Of a DNA stretch of 23,056 nt, positions 16,149 through 23,051 are shown in pieces. The position numbers were made by a program, and so were the translations under genes. This DNA is from CAZNNH01 sp964574335 (GTDB lineage Bacteria; Acidobacteriota; Vicinamibacteria; Fen-336): assembly GCA_964574335.1 (NCBI GenBank), contig CAZNNH010000092.1, forward strand, positions 1-23,056, given 5' to 3'. Every line of letters starts with the position of its first letter. Position 1 is the stretch's first letter. Under the pieces are notes generated by a model. That model saw only the letters and a list, made by a program, of their open reading frames with translations, did not search any database and was not told the origin of the DNA.

Positions 16149-16556
16149 TCAGCCGGCAGCGGCGCCGAGCAGCTTCTCCAGGGCGACCCGGATCCTATAG
16201 GGCGATAGCGGCTTGAGGAGATAGGCGGTGGCGCCGGCGTCGAGGCCGCGCTGCACGTCGTCGTCGTGCCCCTGGGTGCTGACCACGACGATGGGGGTGT
16301 CGCGGTCCCCGAGGTCCTCTCGCACCCGGCGTACCAGCTCCACGCCGTCCAGGCGCGGCATCTTGATGTCGGTCAGGACCAGGTCGTAGCGGCCGTCCCG
16401 GAGCCGCTCGAGGGCCTCCTGGCCGTCGACCGCCTCGTCGATGGTGGCGTAGAGCAGCTCCGGCATCTGCCGGCAGGTCATCACCAGGACCTTCCGGACC
16501 AGCTTGGAGTCGTCGACGACCAGGATGCGGGGCTCGACTCTGGGCGTGGCAGACAC
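16149..16556 (-). CDS. CheY-like single-domain response regulator
   Basis: 135 aa from GTG 16556. A complete receiver: acidic pair VVDDS (15-16), phosphoacceptor Asp in LVLTDIKMPRLDG, switch Ser/Thr in VVSTQG and Lys in LLKPLSP. No output domain, so it works as a phospho-relay or binds a target such as a motor, kinase or cyclase. No kinase gene is adjacent. It lies 90 bp downstream of the beta-helix gene with a hairpin between, so it is probably transcribed separately. Confidence 0.92.
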   Translation of the reverse strand: MSATPRVEPRILVVDDSKLVRKVLVMTCRQMPELLYATIDEAVDGQEALERLRDGRYDLVLTDIKMPRLDGVELVRRVREDLGDRDTPIVVVSTQGHDDDVQRGLDAGATAYLLKPLSPYRIRVALEKLLGAAAG

Positions 16557-16594
16557 TGGTCCCAGATCATAGCCCAGACCAGCCGGTGCTGTCG

Positions 16595-16624
16595 GCCACC
16601 CGGGCCTGGGGGCCTGGGGGTGGC
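16595..16624 (-). terminator. Hairpin after the beta-helix gene
   Basis: GCCACCC (16595-16601) and GGGTGGC (16618-16624) form a 7-bp stem around a loop with a repeated GGCCTGGG. It lies 23 bases after the stop at 16647. No T-tract, so only a weak terminator call. Confidence 0.3.
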
Positions 16625-16646
16625 TGCTACCGCCCGTCAGCCGGCG

Positions 16647-17372
16647 TCAGGGGCAGGGGGCGCCGTCGCAGATATTGATCCCGGCCTGTGTCCCGCCGGT
16701 GACGCAGAAGCTGCCCGAGCAGTCGAAGACGTTGCCGGCCCAGGCGCAGCCGGAGCCGATCATCTGCACGGGATCGGTGTGGACGCGGAACCGGTTGCCG
16801 GTCACCAGGCACTCGTCTCCCAGAAGCGCCGGCTGGTAGTTCTGGGCCACCAGGCTGTCCTTCAGCACGGCTCCCTTCCCGATGATGAGGGCGATCATGG
16901 AGTTCCAGATCACGTTGACGTTCTCCAGCCGGGCATGGGCGCCGAGCCAGACGCCGTTGCCGATCGAGCCGCGCAGGGTGCCGTTCTTGATGGTGACGTT
17001 GCGGCCGCCCGAGACGAGAGCGTAGGTGGGGTCCTCGGCCGCGGGCGTGCAGCCCAGGAAGTCGTCCTCGGTCGGGCAGGTACGGGGTCCGATCACCGAG
17101 AATCCGTTCAGGTCGATCACCACGTTCTCGGCGGTGATCTCGATGCCCACCGTCCCTTCCGCCGCGGGGAGGGTGAGGTCGGTGATGAGCTGGTAGCTGC
17201 CGGAACGGCTGATGGTGATGGGGTAGCCGGGGGCATCACCAGGCGTGACGTGGCCGCTGTTGGCCTTGCCCTGGCTGATCTTCTTGACCGCCGCTTCGGC
17301 GGCCGGGGCCGCCAGCGCCAACGAGAGCACCGCCAGCCACACCCCAACCTGGGTTCTTGAAGGGCCCCTCAT
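16647..17372 (-). CDS. Secreted right-handed beta-helix protein
   Basis: 241 aa; GGGAGGTG lies 6 bases before ATG 17372. A Sec signal peptide ends in APAAEA near residue 27. The mature part has the rungs of a parallel beta-helix: ITISRSGSYQLITDLTL, GIEITAENVVIDLNGFSVIG, NVTIKNGTLRGSIGNGVWLG, LENVNVIWN, AVLKDSLVAQN. Cysteine pairs in the loops and at the C-terminus suggest disulphides. No polysaccharide-lyase or pectate-lyase catalytic set is recognisable, so an enzyme activity is not assigned; it may bind or modify surface or extracellular polysaccharide. Confidence 0.82.
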   Translation of the reverse strand: MRGPSRTQVGVWLAVLSLALAAPAAEAAVKKISQGKANSGHVTPGDAPGYPITISRSGSYQLITDLTLPAAEGTVGIEITAENVVIDLNGFSVIGPRTCPTEDDFLGCTPAAEDPTYALVSGGRNVTIKNGTLRGSIGNGVWLGAHARLENVNVIWNSMIALIIGKGAVLKDSLVAQNYQPALLGDECLVTGNRFRVHTDPVQMIGSGCAWAGNVFDCSGSFCVTGGTQAGINICDGAPCP

Positions 17373-17455
17373 CTCTCACCTCCCGAGGAGCCGCTGGAGG
17401 AGAAAGCTGGACGCCACCCCCGCGGGCCCCTCCGCTCACCATCGAGTGATGCCCG

Positions 17456-17464
17456 CTTATAGCA
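17456..17464 (-). promoter_or_regulatory. Extended -10 promoter for the beta-helix gene
   Basis: The minus strand reads TGCTATAAG, one mismatch from the extended -10 consensus TGNTATAAT, in an otherwise GC-rich gap. No good -35 box is seen, which extended -10 promoters tolerate. The leader would be about 77 bases. The 142-bp gap 17373-17514 holds nothing else that I can identify. Confidence 0.35.
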
Positions 17465-17514
17465 CGTCTGGGGGCCCTCGCGTTGGTGATGCGCCTCACA
17501 CCGCCGCTGCGGGC

Positions 17515-18033
17515 TCAGGGACGACGCGGTCGGGTCAGCTCGGCAATCCTGGTGGCCTGCTGGGGCCACCCGGCCACCAGCGCGGCGCGGTCGCCGAGGG
17601 TGAGGTCCTCGGCGTCGAAGCCGGGCGACAGGGTCGTCCCCATCAGGGCGAAGCGGCCACCGGGCCGGAGCCGCGAGCCCTGCCAGGTGCCGCGAGGGAC
17701 GACGAGCTGGACCTGGGCGCCGGTCTTCAGGGCGCTGCCGAGGACCGGAGCCTGGCTGGTCCCGTCCGGGTGGAGCAGCAGCATCTCCACCGGGTCGCCC
17801 AGGTAGAAGTGGTAGACCTCGTCGGTGGGAAGGCGGTGCAGGGCGGAGAAGGAGCCGGCCTCGTCGGTCAGCAGGTAGTAGATGGCGGTGCCCAGGCTCT
17901 TGGCGCGCCCGTAGCGGGCGGGCAGGCTCTCGGCGGCGACGGTCTCCTGGGCGAGCCAGGTCTGGCGGTAGTAGCCGCCCTCGCCGGGGAGGGGCGTAAG
18001 GCCCAGCCTCTCGATCAGGTCACGCGCCGTCAT
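17515..18033 (-). CDS. Cupin protein of the DUF985 (Cupin_5) type
   Basis: 172 aa; GGAGG lies 6 bases before ATG 18033. The chain is nearly all family signature: LIERLGLTPLPGEGGYYRQTW, AIYYLLT, SALHRLPTDEVYHFYLGDPVEML, VVPRGTWQGSRL, GTTLSPGFDAEDLTLGDR. The H, E and H of SALHRL-TDEVYHFY are the likely metal ligands of the cupin barrel. The family is widespread and its substrate is not established; a sugar or small carboxylic acid is often suggested. Last gene of the rtcB-SDR-cupin run, 13 bp after the dehydrogenase. Confidence 0.9.
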   Translation of the reverse strand: MTARDLIERLGLTPLPGEGGYYRQTWLAQETVAAESLPARYGRAKSLGTAIYYLLTDEAGSFSALHRLPTDEVYHFYLGDPVEMLLLHPDGTSQAPVLGSALKTGAQVQLVVPRGTWQGSRLRPGGRFALMGTTLSPGFDAEDLTLGDRAALVAGWPQQATRIAELTRPRRP

Positions 18034-18046
18034 CGCGGTCCTCCGG

Positions 18047-18826
18047 TCAGAAGATGGAGTGGCTCATCACGCCGCCGTCCACCACCAGCTCGGCCCCGGT
18101 GATCCAGCCGGCCAGCGGCGAGGCCAGGAACAGGCAGGCGTCGGCCACGTCCTCGGGGCGGCCGAGGCGGCCGAGCGGAGCGGCGGCCAGGTAGCGGGCG
18201 ACGCCCTCCGGCCAGGCCTGGTCCAGCCCCTCGCGCCCGATCAGGCCCGGGGAGACGACGTTGACCCGGATGCCGTGCGGCCCGAGCTCCTGGGCGGCGG
18301 ACCGGGCGTGCATGACGACGGCGGCCTTGGCGGCGTCGTAGTGGCTGTGGTGGGGGGCCGGGTGGTGGGCCTCGATCGAGGCGATGTTCACGATCGCCCC
18401 GCGGCGGGAGCTGTCGCGCATGTGGCGGGCCGCTGCCTGGGTGCAGAGGAAGGTGGCGCGCAGGTTGGCGTCGACGACGGCGTCCCACTCCTCGTCTCGC
18501 ATCTCGAGCAGCGGCGAGAGCGGGTAGATGCCGGCGTTGTTGACCAGGACGTCCAGGCCGCCGAGCTCCCGGACCACGGCGCTCAGCAGGCCCTCGACTT
18601 CTTGGCGGCGGGTCAGGTCGGCGGCCAGGACCAGCGCCCGCCCGCCCTCGGCCTCGATCGCCGCGGCGGTCTCCCGGGCGCCCTCCTCGCTGCGGTGGTA
18701 GTGGACGGCGACGGTGGCCCCGGCCTCGCCGAAGCGTCGGGCGATGCCGCTGCCGATGCCGGACCCGGCTCCGGTCACCAGCACCACGCGTCCGGCGAAG
18801 TCCAGTTGTCGATCGGGCTCGTGCAT
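18047..18826 (-). CDS. Short-chain dehydrogenase/reductase (SDR, classical)
   Basis: 259 aa; GGAGG lies just upstream of ATG 18826. NAD(P)-binding TGAGSGIG, NNAG at the fourth strand, and the catalytic set Ser (in NIASIEAHH), Tyr and Lys (YDAAK) with 13 residues between Ser and Tyr. The closing segment GWITGAELVVDGG is typical of 3-oxoacyl-ACP reductase-like SDRs. An HYHRSEEGA loop after the second strand suggests NADPH preference. The substrate cannot be told. The active-site loop is unusually rich in histidine (HHPAPHHSH). It starts 17 bp after the rtcB stop. Confidence 0.92.
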   Translation of the reverse strand: MHEPDRQLDFAGRVVLVTGAGSGIGSGIARRFGEAGATVAVHYHRSEEGARETAAAIEAEGGRALVLAADLTRRQEVEGLLSAVVRELGGLDVLVNNAGIYPLSPLLEMRDEEWDAVVDANLRATFLCTQAAARHMRDSSRRGAIVNIASIEAHHPAPHHSHYDAAKAAVVMHARSAAQELGPHGIRVNVVSPGLIGREGLDQAWPEGVARYLAAAPLGRLGRPEDVADACLFLASPLAGWITGAELVVDGGVMSHSIF

Positions 18827-18843
18827 GCTTCCTCCGGGGCCGC

Positions 18844-20256
18844 TCAGTCCTCGGGGCGCTCGCCCCCCGGGGCCATCTTGACCAGGCGTGGCTCGAAGCG
18901 CGCCACGGTCTCGACCAGGTCCGACTGGGCCGCCATCACCTCGTCGATGTCCTTGTAGGCCATGGGCGCCTCGTCGAGGCCGGCGGAGAGCAGCTCGACG
19001 CGTCGCTCCCGGAGGAAGGCCTGCAGGTCCGGCCAGCGGAACGACTGCTTGGCCTTCTTGCGGCTCATCCGGCGGCCGGCACCATGGGCCGCCGAGTGGA
19101 GGGAGGTCGGCTCTCCCAGGCCTCGGACCACGTAACCCGGCGTGCCCATGGAGCCGGGGATGATGCCGAGGACGCCAGCCCCGGCAGGTGTGGCCCCCTT
19201 CCGGTGGACGATCACCCGACGAGAGCTGCCGTCGGGGGTCCGGTGGGTCTCCTTCCAGGCGAAGTTGTGGTGGTTCTCGACGTCGAGGAGGCGCTCCACG
19301 CCGAGGGCGCCCAGGATGTGGCGGTGGATCAGGTCGTGGTTGGCGGCGGCGTAGCGCCCCATCAGCTCCATCGCCGCCCAGTACTCCTGGCCGGCTTCGG
19401 TGTCCAGGTCGAGCCAGGCCAGGTGGGCGAGCTCGCGGGGCAGCTCCGGGTGGAGCTTCTGGGCCAGGCGGCTGTAGTGGGTGGCCACCTCGCCGCCGGT
19501 GCCGCGGCTGCCGCTGTGGGAGAGCAGGGCCAGGTAGCGTCCCTCGTCGAGGCCCAGGCCGGGCCGAAGCACGGTGAGCTCGCCGTACTCGGCGAAGTGG
19601 TTGCCGCTGCCCGAGGTGCCGAGCTGGGACCAGGCCTTGTCCTTGAGGCGGTCAGTGAGGGGAGACACGCGCCAGTTCTCGTCCATCACCGCGTGGCGCC
19701 GGCGGTGCCGGAAGCTGGCGCCGACGCCGAAGCGGGTCTCATGCTCGAGGGCGGTGCGAAGACTGTCGCGCTGGGTGTCGAGGGCGTCGAGCGGCAGGTC
19801 GAGCACGCTCATCTTCATCCGGCAGGCGATGTCCATCCCGACGGCGTAGGGGATGACGGCGTCCTCGGTGGCGAGCACGCCGCCGATGGGGAGGCCGTAG
19901 CCGACGTGGGCGTCGGGCATCAGGGCGCCCATCACCGAGACCGGCAGCCGCACCGCCCGCTCCATCTGGCGCAGCGCCTCGGCGTCGTGATCGCGGCCCC
20001 AGACCCGGTGCGGTGCGGGGCCGTCGCGTGCGGCGCGTGGCCGGGGGACCGAGGCCGCCTTGGCGAGCAGGCCCGCCAGCGTTCCGAACAGCTCGTGGTC
20101 CAGGAAGGACTCCGGCGATCCGGCCACCTTCTTGAGCTCGGCCCGGACCTCGCGCAGCGGCCAGTCGGCGGCCCGGGCGGCGGCGATGGCGTCCCAGGCG
20201 GCCTCCAGGCAGTGCCCGTCAGGGATGCCGAGGCGTCTGAGGTCGCGGGCCTTCAT
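18844..20256 (-). CDS. rtcB: RtcB-family RNA-splicing ligase
   Basis: 470 aa from ATG 20256; a longer in-frame reading to 20331 adds 25 low-complexity residues and is less likely. RtcB joins RNA 2',3'-cyclic phosphate (or 3'-phosphate) to 5'-hydroxyl ends using GTP and Mn2+. Seen here: HVGYGLPIGGVLAT, VGMDIACRM (metal Asp and Cys), LGTSGSGNHFAEYGE, LLSHSGSRGTG, ENHHNFAWKE, HRKGATPAG with PGSMGTPGYVVRG, SAAHGAGRRMSRKKA (guanylated His), and a C-terminal YKDIDEVM-P-LVKMAPG. All metal and guanylation residues look present. The first 100 residues differ from E. coli RtcB, as in the divergent RtcB paralogues. No archease, RtcA or RtcR gene is in the window. First gene of a run with the SDR and the cupin. 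Confidence 0.93.
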   Translation of the reverse strand: MKARDLRRLGIPDGHCLEAAWDAIAAARAADWPLREVRAELKKVAGSPESFLDHELFGTLAGLLAKAASVPRPRAARDGPAPHRVWGRDHDAEALRQMERAVRLPVSVMGALMPDAHVGYGLPIGGVLATEDAVIPYAVGMDIACRMKMSVLDLPLDALDTQRDSLRTALEHETRFGVGASFRHRRRHAVMDENWRVSPLTDRLKDKAWSQLGTSGSGNHFAEYGELTVLRPGLGLDEGRYLALLSHSGSRGTGGEVATHYSRLAQKLHPELPRELAHLAWLDLDTEAGQEYWAAMELMGRYAAANHDLIHRHILGALGVERLLDVENHHNFAWKETHRTPDGSSRRVIVHRKGATPAGAGVLGIIPGSMGTPGYVVRGLGEPTSLHSAAHGAGRRMSRKKAKQSFRWPDLQAFLRERRVELLSAGLDEAPMAYKDIDEVMAAQSDLVETVARFEPRLVKMAPGGERPED

Positions 20257-20522
20257 GGGGGGGAGACCTCGGCCGGGCAGGGGAGCCGCACGCGTTGCGC
20301 TGGTCTGGCGAGAGCCATGGCGAGGCCCCATGATACTCCGGCCGTCGGGTGGGCTCCTCGGTCCAGAAGGCCCCGGACACAGGCGGCCATGCCAGCCGTC
20401 GCCTGATGTCCGATTTCGTCACCTGGTGTCCGCTGGGGTGAGCGTAGTGTCCGATTTCGTCGCCTACGGCGGCGGCTCGGCGGGCTTCTTGGGCGATGGT
20501 CGGCGACAGCGGCCACGAGCCA
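20257..20522. other. Non-coding gap upstream of rtcB
   Basis: 266 bp with no convincing gene on either strand. It carries the paired TGTCCGATTTCGTC repeat described separately and marks the boundary between the housekeeping-like rtcB operon and the small-gene cluster. Minus-strand TATCAT at about 20330 could be a -10 box for rtcB but has no matching -35. Confidence 0.5.
20407..20465. repeat. Two direct copies of an 18-bp sequence, TGTCCGATTTCGTC(A/G)CCT
   Basis: Copies at 20407-20424 and 20448-20465 differ at one base and are 41 bp apart; a shorter TGTCCG lies between them (from about 20427). Repeated TGTCCG-containing blocks occur near the ends of some insertion sequences, but no transposase or target-site duplication is visible. 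It may be a remnant end or a regulator-binding array. Confidence 0.6.
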
Positions 20523-21203
20523 CTAGTCATTCGGCTGGAAGTGAGCCCACCCGTCCTCGATGGGAGTGAGCCAGCCTTCGGTGTACTCGCCGCCGCCAAC
20601 CGTCGGCGGGTAGTGGCCCTCGGGCCAGTACACGAGCAACGGAACGGGGCCGCCCCCATGGGCCACCATCACCTCGAGCGACCAGCCCGAGGGTGATGCC
20701 GGCCCCAGCAGGGGACCGAGCCGGAACCACGGATGACAGGCAACGCCGGTGTCCGGCACCCGCGGCAGATACTCCGGCACCAGCGCCTGGAAGCTGCCGG
20801 GGGCGTGGCCGTTCTCCTCCTCGTAGGCCCGCACGGCAGCCACCAGCGGTGCGCCGTTCCTCGCGATCCGGGCCCACGAGCGCCGGCAGCTTCCTGCCAC
20901 GATCGAGAGGCTCCACCACGTCACGCAGATCCAGGTCACGGCCAGTACCAGGCCGGCGCCAGCGCCCCTCCACCTGCGCCGAGCGGCACAGACCGCGCTT
21001 GCGCCCAGGCAGGTGACGGCTCCCACGAGGGCGAGGAAGACCGCCAACATCGGCCACAGCAGGCCGGCCGCTCGCAGCCCCCAGGGCTGATGGGAGGCGA
21101 CCGCGCCGGCGGTGCCGACGGCGTAGACCGCGATCACGCCGAAGAAGACGAGCGCCCAGCGCTGCACCGGCGGAGCCGATCTCGCGATTCCCGTCAGATG
21201 CAC
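20523..21203 (-). CDS. Uncharacterised membrane protein with periplasmic-type C-terminal domain
   Basis: 226 aa from GTG 21203 (GGTGG 6 bases upstream), overlapping the previous gene by 10 bases; an in-frame GTG at 21281 would add 26 residues. Four hydrophobic helices lie in the first 120 residues. The C-terminal half begins ARNGAPLVAAVRAYEEENGHAPGSFQALVPEYLPRVP, a pattern shared with type II pseudopilin-like and related exported proteins (helix, then ENG-x-P-x-x-L-x-L-VPEYL). The rest is rich in Gly, Pro and Trp. The family is not identified. Confidence 0.65.
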   Translation of the reverse strand: MHLTGIARSAPPVQRWALVFFGVIAVYAVGTAGAVASHQPWGLRAAGLLWPMLAVFLALVGAVTCLGASAVCAARRRWRGAGAGLVLAVTWICVTWWSLSIVAGSCRRSWARIARNGAPLVAAVRAYEEENGHAPGSFQALVPEYLPRVPDTGVACHPWFRLGPLLGPASPSGWSLEVMVAHGGGPVPLLVYWPEGHYPPTVGGGEYTEGWLTPIEDGWAHFQPND

Positions 21204-21661
21204 GTGCAGCCACCGCACCAGCGGACGCGCTCGTTCACGATTCCGCGGACCGACCGGACGCAGAGGGTCTGATTGTCCCACGTGCAGCGATCAGCGGCGG
21301 CGCCCAGCAGGTGCTTCCGCACCCGCTCGGCAAGGTGTTCGCGCAGGGCGTCGGTGACGAGCTCCTGGACGGCGGGCGATGGGTGAAGGGCTTCGAGCCC
21401 CTGATGGGAGTGCAGCACCCCAGAGTACCGGCCGTGGGTCCCGGCTCGGAGGGCAGCCGCAGACCGGGGAACCAGCTCCTCCAGCGACAGGTCGGGACAG
21501 ACACGGACCAGCCGCGTGCGGGAGAGCTGCTCGAGAGCCGCGTGGACGGCCCGCGCCTCTCGTCGATGAACCCTGCAGCCCGGCCACTCGGAAACGAGCC
21601 CCGCCTGGCGGCCCCGCCGGGTGAGCCATCGGATCTGGCTGGGCAGGCTCTTCAGGTCCAT
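21194..21661 (-). CDS. Uncharacterised 155-aa protein with cysteine-containing C-terminus
   Basis: Starts at ATG 21661; the reading frame stays open upstream, so a longer form is possible. The N-terminus is basic (MDLKSLPSQIRWLTRRGRQ), the middle is leucine-rich and helical (ELVTDALREHLAERVRKHLLG), and the end carries four cysteines (CTWDNQTLC and WCGGCTC). Short overlap with the next gene fits cotranscription. No family recognised. Confidence 0.5.
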   Translation of the reverse strand: MDLKSLPSQIRWLTRRGRQAGLVSEWPGCRVHRREARAVHAALEQLSRTRLVRVCPDLSLEELVPRSAAALRAGTHGRYSGVLHSHQGLEALHPSPAVQELVTDALREHLAERVRKHLLGAAADRCTWDNQTLCVRSVRGIVNERVRWCGGCTCI

Positions 21662-21788
21662 GATCAGTCGCCGCGCCGGGAGCCCGCAGGACGCCCGCGT
21701 CGGACGAGGGGAAGGCGCTCGATGGCGCTGGCTGCCCGACCGACCGTCGACGGCCACACCATGGCGAGCGTCAACCTCCTCCCAGGCT

Positions 21789-22151
21789 TCAACGTGGCTC
21801 CTGAGCCAGACTCCGGAGCTCGGCCTCCTGCGATGAGAGGGCTCTCTGCCGTGCAGAGTGGCCGAGCCCACTCACGGTGTCCCAGTCGGCCCCATGCTCG
21901 AGGAGGTGGCGGGCCATGCCGGCGTTGCCCTGCGCCACGGCGACGTGCAGGGGCGTCTCGGACATCTCGCCTGGTGCGTTGACGTCCGCGCCCGCACCCA
22001 CGAGCGCCTTCGCCGCCTCGTCGTCGCCGGCCCAGAGCGCAGCATGCAGGGGGCTGTCGCCGCTCGAGTCCCGAGTCATGACCCCGACTCGCCCAACACC
22101 AATCCAGCCGGGCTCCTCAGCGAGATAGGCCAGGAACTCGTCCAGCCTCAC
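21789..22151 (-). CDS. Small ankyrin-repeat protein
   Basis: 120 aa from GTG 22151, with GGGAGG 4 bases upstream; the GTG overlaps the TGA of a 44-aa ORF. Two clear ankyrin repeats (DSPLHAALWAGDDEAAKALVGAGADVN and ETPLHVAVAQGNAGMARHLLEHGADWD) and a partial third. Ankyrins of this kind bind proteins and are frequent in polymorphic-toxin immunity loci and in accessory islands. The 127-bp gap after it (21662-21788) holds nothing that I recognise. Confidence 0.82.
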   Translation of the reverse strand: MRLDEFLAYLAEEPGWIGVGRVGVMTRDSSGDSPLHAALWAGDDEAAKALVGAGADVNAPGEMSETPLHVAVAQGNAGMARHLLEHGADWDTVSGLGHSARQRALSSQEAELRSLAQEPR

Positions 22152-22282
22152 GTAGCCTCCCCGCGTACCACTCCCGCACCGCGTGCCGAGCGCTGCCAGT
22201 CGGCGGGGAACGGCGCCTTCCGGCGCGCCGGGGTGCTCCTCGGTGGCTGGAACGGCTTCTTCGATGGCGCCTCCTCTCTCAC
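22148..22282 (-). CDS. Short ORF (44 aa), basic and proline-rich
   Basis: GTG 22282, 7 bp after the small membrane protein gene, to a TGA that overlaps the ankyrin start (GTGA). The peptide is KKPFQPPRSTPARRKAPF-like, with PADWQRS following. The coupling on both sides favours a translated ORF, but it could be a remnant of a longer gene or a shadow. Nothing is known of its role. Confidence 0.3.
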   Translation of the reverse strand: MREEAPSKKPFQPPRSTPARRKAPFPADWQRSARGAGVVRGEAT

Positions 22283-22289
22283 CGGACCT

Positions 22290-22529
22290 TCATTCCCCGA
22301 CTCGGTGTGGGCCGATGTGAAACCGCATCCCGGTCAGCCGGGCGTCCAGGTACATGATCGGGCGATAGGCGTAGTAGAGAAGGCGAGCCTGGACAGGGAC
22401 GATCACGTACTCGCGCCCGTCCTGGCCCCAGACCTGGACATGAGTCCACCGAAAGCCGACGTAGGACCCTACGTAGACCGCCACGCCAAGCAGGCACAGC
22501 GCAACGAGCTTTCTCGTCTGCCGCCTCAA
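22290..22529 (-). CDS. Small membrane protein (about 79 aa)
   Basis: Best start is TTG 22529, 19 bp after the broken gene upstream; no Shine-Dalgarno supports it and the frame is open further upstream. The chain begins MRRQTRKLVALCLLGVAVYVG, one transmembrane helix with positive residues before it, then a polar part (VQVWGQDGREYVIVPVQARLLYYAYRPIMYLDARLTGMRF). The amphipathic, tyrosine-rich C-terminal half looks folded and real. Family unknown. Confidence 0.5.
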   Translation of the reverse strand: MRRQTRKLVALCLLGVAVYVGSYVGFRWTHVQVWGQDGREYVIVPVQARLLYYAYRPIMYLDARLTGMRFHIGPHRVGE

Positions 22530-22548
22530 CGCGTCGGGTTCGTACCGG

Positions 22549-22813
22549 TCACGCGCCCGGCTTCCACCGGATCCGCATCCCTTCTTCCGCGTCCCAATCA
22601 AAGCTCGTGATCTCAGCCCCTTCGGGAAGTGCGTCAAGCTGTGGGTGGAGTTGAGAGCAGATGAGCTGCCACGCACCGATATCGCCAAGCTCCACATTGC
22701 CGTTCTCGGCTGGCGCGCCGAGTCGCGGGTGAATCGCGTACCTGTAGCACTGACCAGCGGAGTAGGCGCGCCGCGTCCACTTCGCTTGGTGGGATGACGA
22801 ATGGGTGAGGCAT
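22549..22813 (-). pseudogene. Frame-broken gene resembling a SMI1/Tdi1-type immunity protein
   Basis: From ATG 22813 one frame reads MPHPFVIPPSEVDAARLLRW, then loses sense. One frame over, without a start codon, a protein-like reading goes GQCYRYAIHPRLGAPAENG, then WQLICSQLHPQLDALPEG, and ends at TGA 22549. An N-terminal F-x-I-x-P-x-x-V-D-x-x-x-L-L block and a C-terminal G-Q-C-Y-x-Y-x-I-x-P-x-L-G ... Q-L-H-x-Q-L block are what I recall from DUF1851/Tdi1-like immunity proteins, with the middle missing here. So this looks like a gene with an internal deletion or frameshift. The family name is tentative; the frame break could also be an assembly error. Confidence 0.35.
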
Positions 22814-22868
22814 CGTCACGATGCTTCGATGACCTCCAGGATTCCTCTGTCCGTCGAACGCTCCAGAT

Positions 22869-22944
22869 CAACCGCGGCGCCCGACTAGATGATGGCAGCC
22901 CGCGAAGCGGGCTGTCCCCAGCTCGTCCTGGGCGCCGGCAGTTG
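22869..22944. repeat. Nested inverted repeat (attC-like fold)
   Basis: CAAC (22869-22872) pairs with GTTG (22941-22944); CGGCGCCC (22875-22882) with GGGCGCCG (22930-22937); and CAGCCCGC (22896-22903) with GCGGGCTG (22907-22914) around GAA. The three nested arms make one long imperfect hairpin of 76 bases with unequal spacers. Ends in AAC and GTT plus unpaired bases recall integron attC sites, but the outer boxes match only 6 of 7 and no integrase is seen. It may equally be a repetitive extragenic palindrome. Confidence 0.55.
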
Positions 22945-23008
22945 CATCTGGTTGTTGAACTCAGCCGCTTCGCGGCGGAGGCGGCGCGCACATCCGCCAT
23001 AAGCGAAG

Positions 23009-23051
23009 CTTCCTCCGGTCGCTCCGGATCTGCAAGCGACCTTGGAGGAAG
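23009..23051 (+). promoter_or_regulatory. Hairpin that would mask the Shine-Dalgarno of a gene starting at 23054
   Basis: CTTCCTCC (23009-23016) and GGTCGCT (23017-23023) pair with AGCGACC (23035-23041) and GGAGGAAG (23044-23051): 15 base pairs with only a TT bulge and an 11-base loop. The 3' arm contains GGAGG five bases before an ATG at 23054-23056, the last bases of the window. If a plus-strand gene starts there, its ribosome site would be locked in the stem. The coding part lies outside, so neither the gene nor the regulation can be confirmed. Together with the repeat to its left it fills the 240-bp stretch 22814-23053, which holds no gene that I can see. Confidence 0.4.

Noticed and set aside
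14909..16216. Other open frames on both strands across the radical SAM gene
   Set aside because: Only the 15156-16130 frame has the CxxxCxxC motif and a ribosome site.
22290..23000. Minus-strand reading of 236 codons
   Set aside because: Only the last 79 or so residues look like protein; the upstream part runs out of frame through the immunity-like remnant and the non-coding palindromes.
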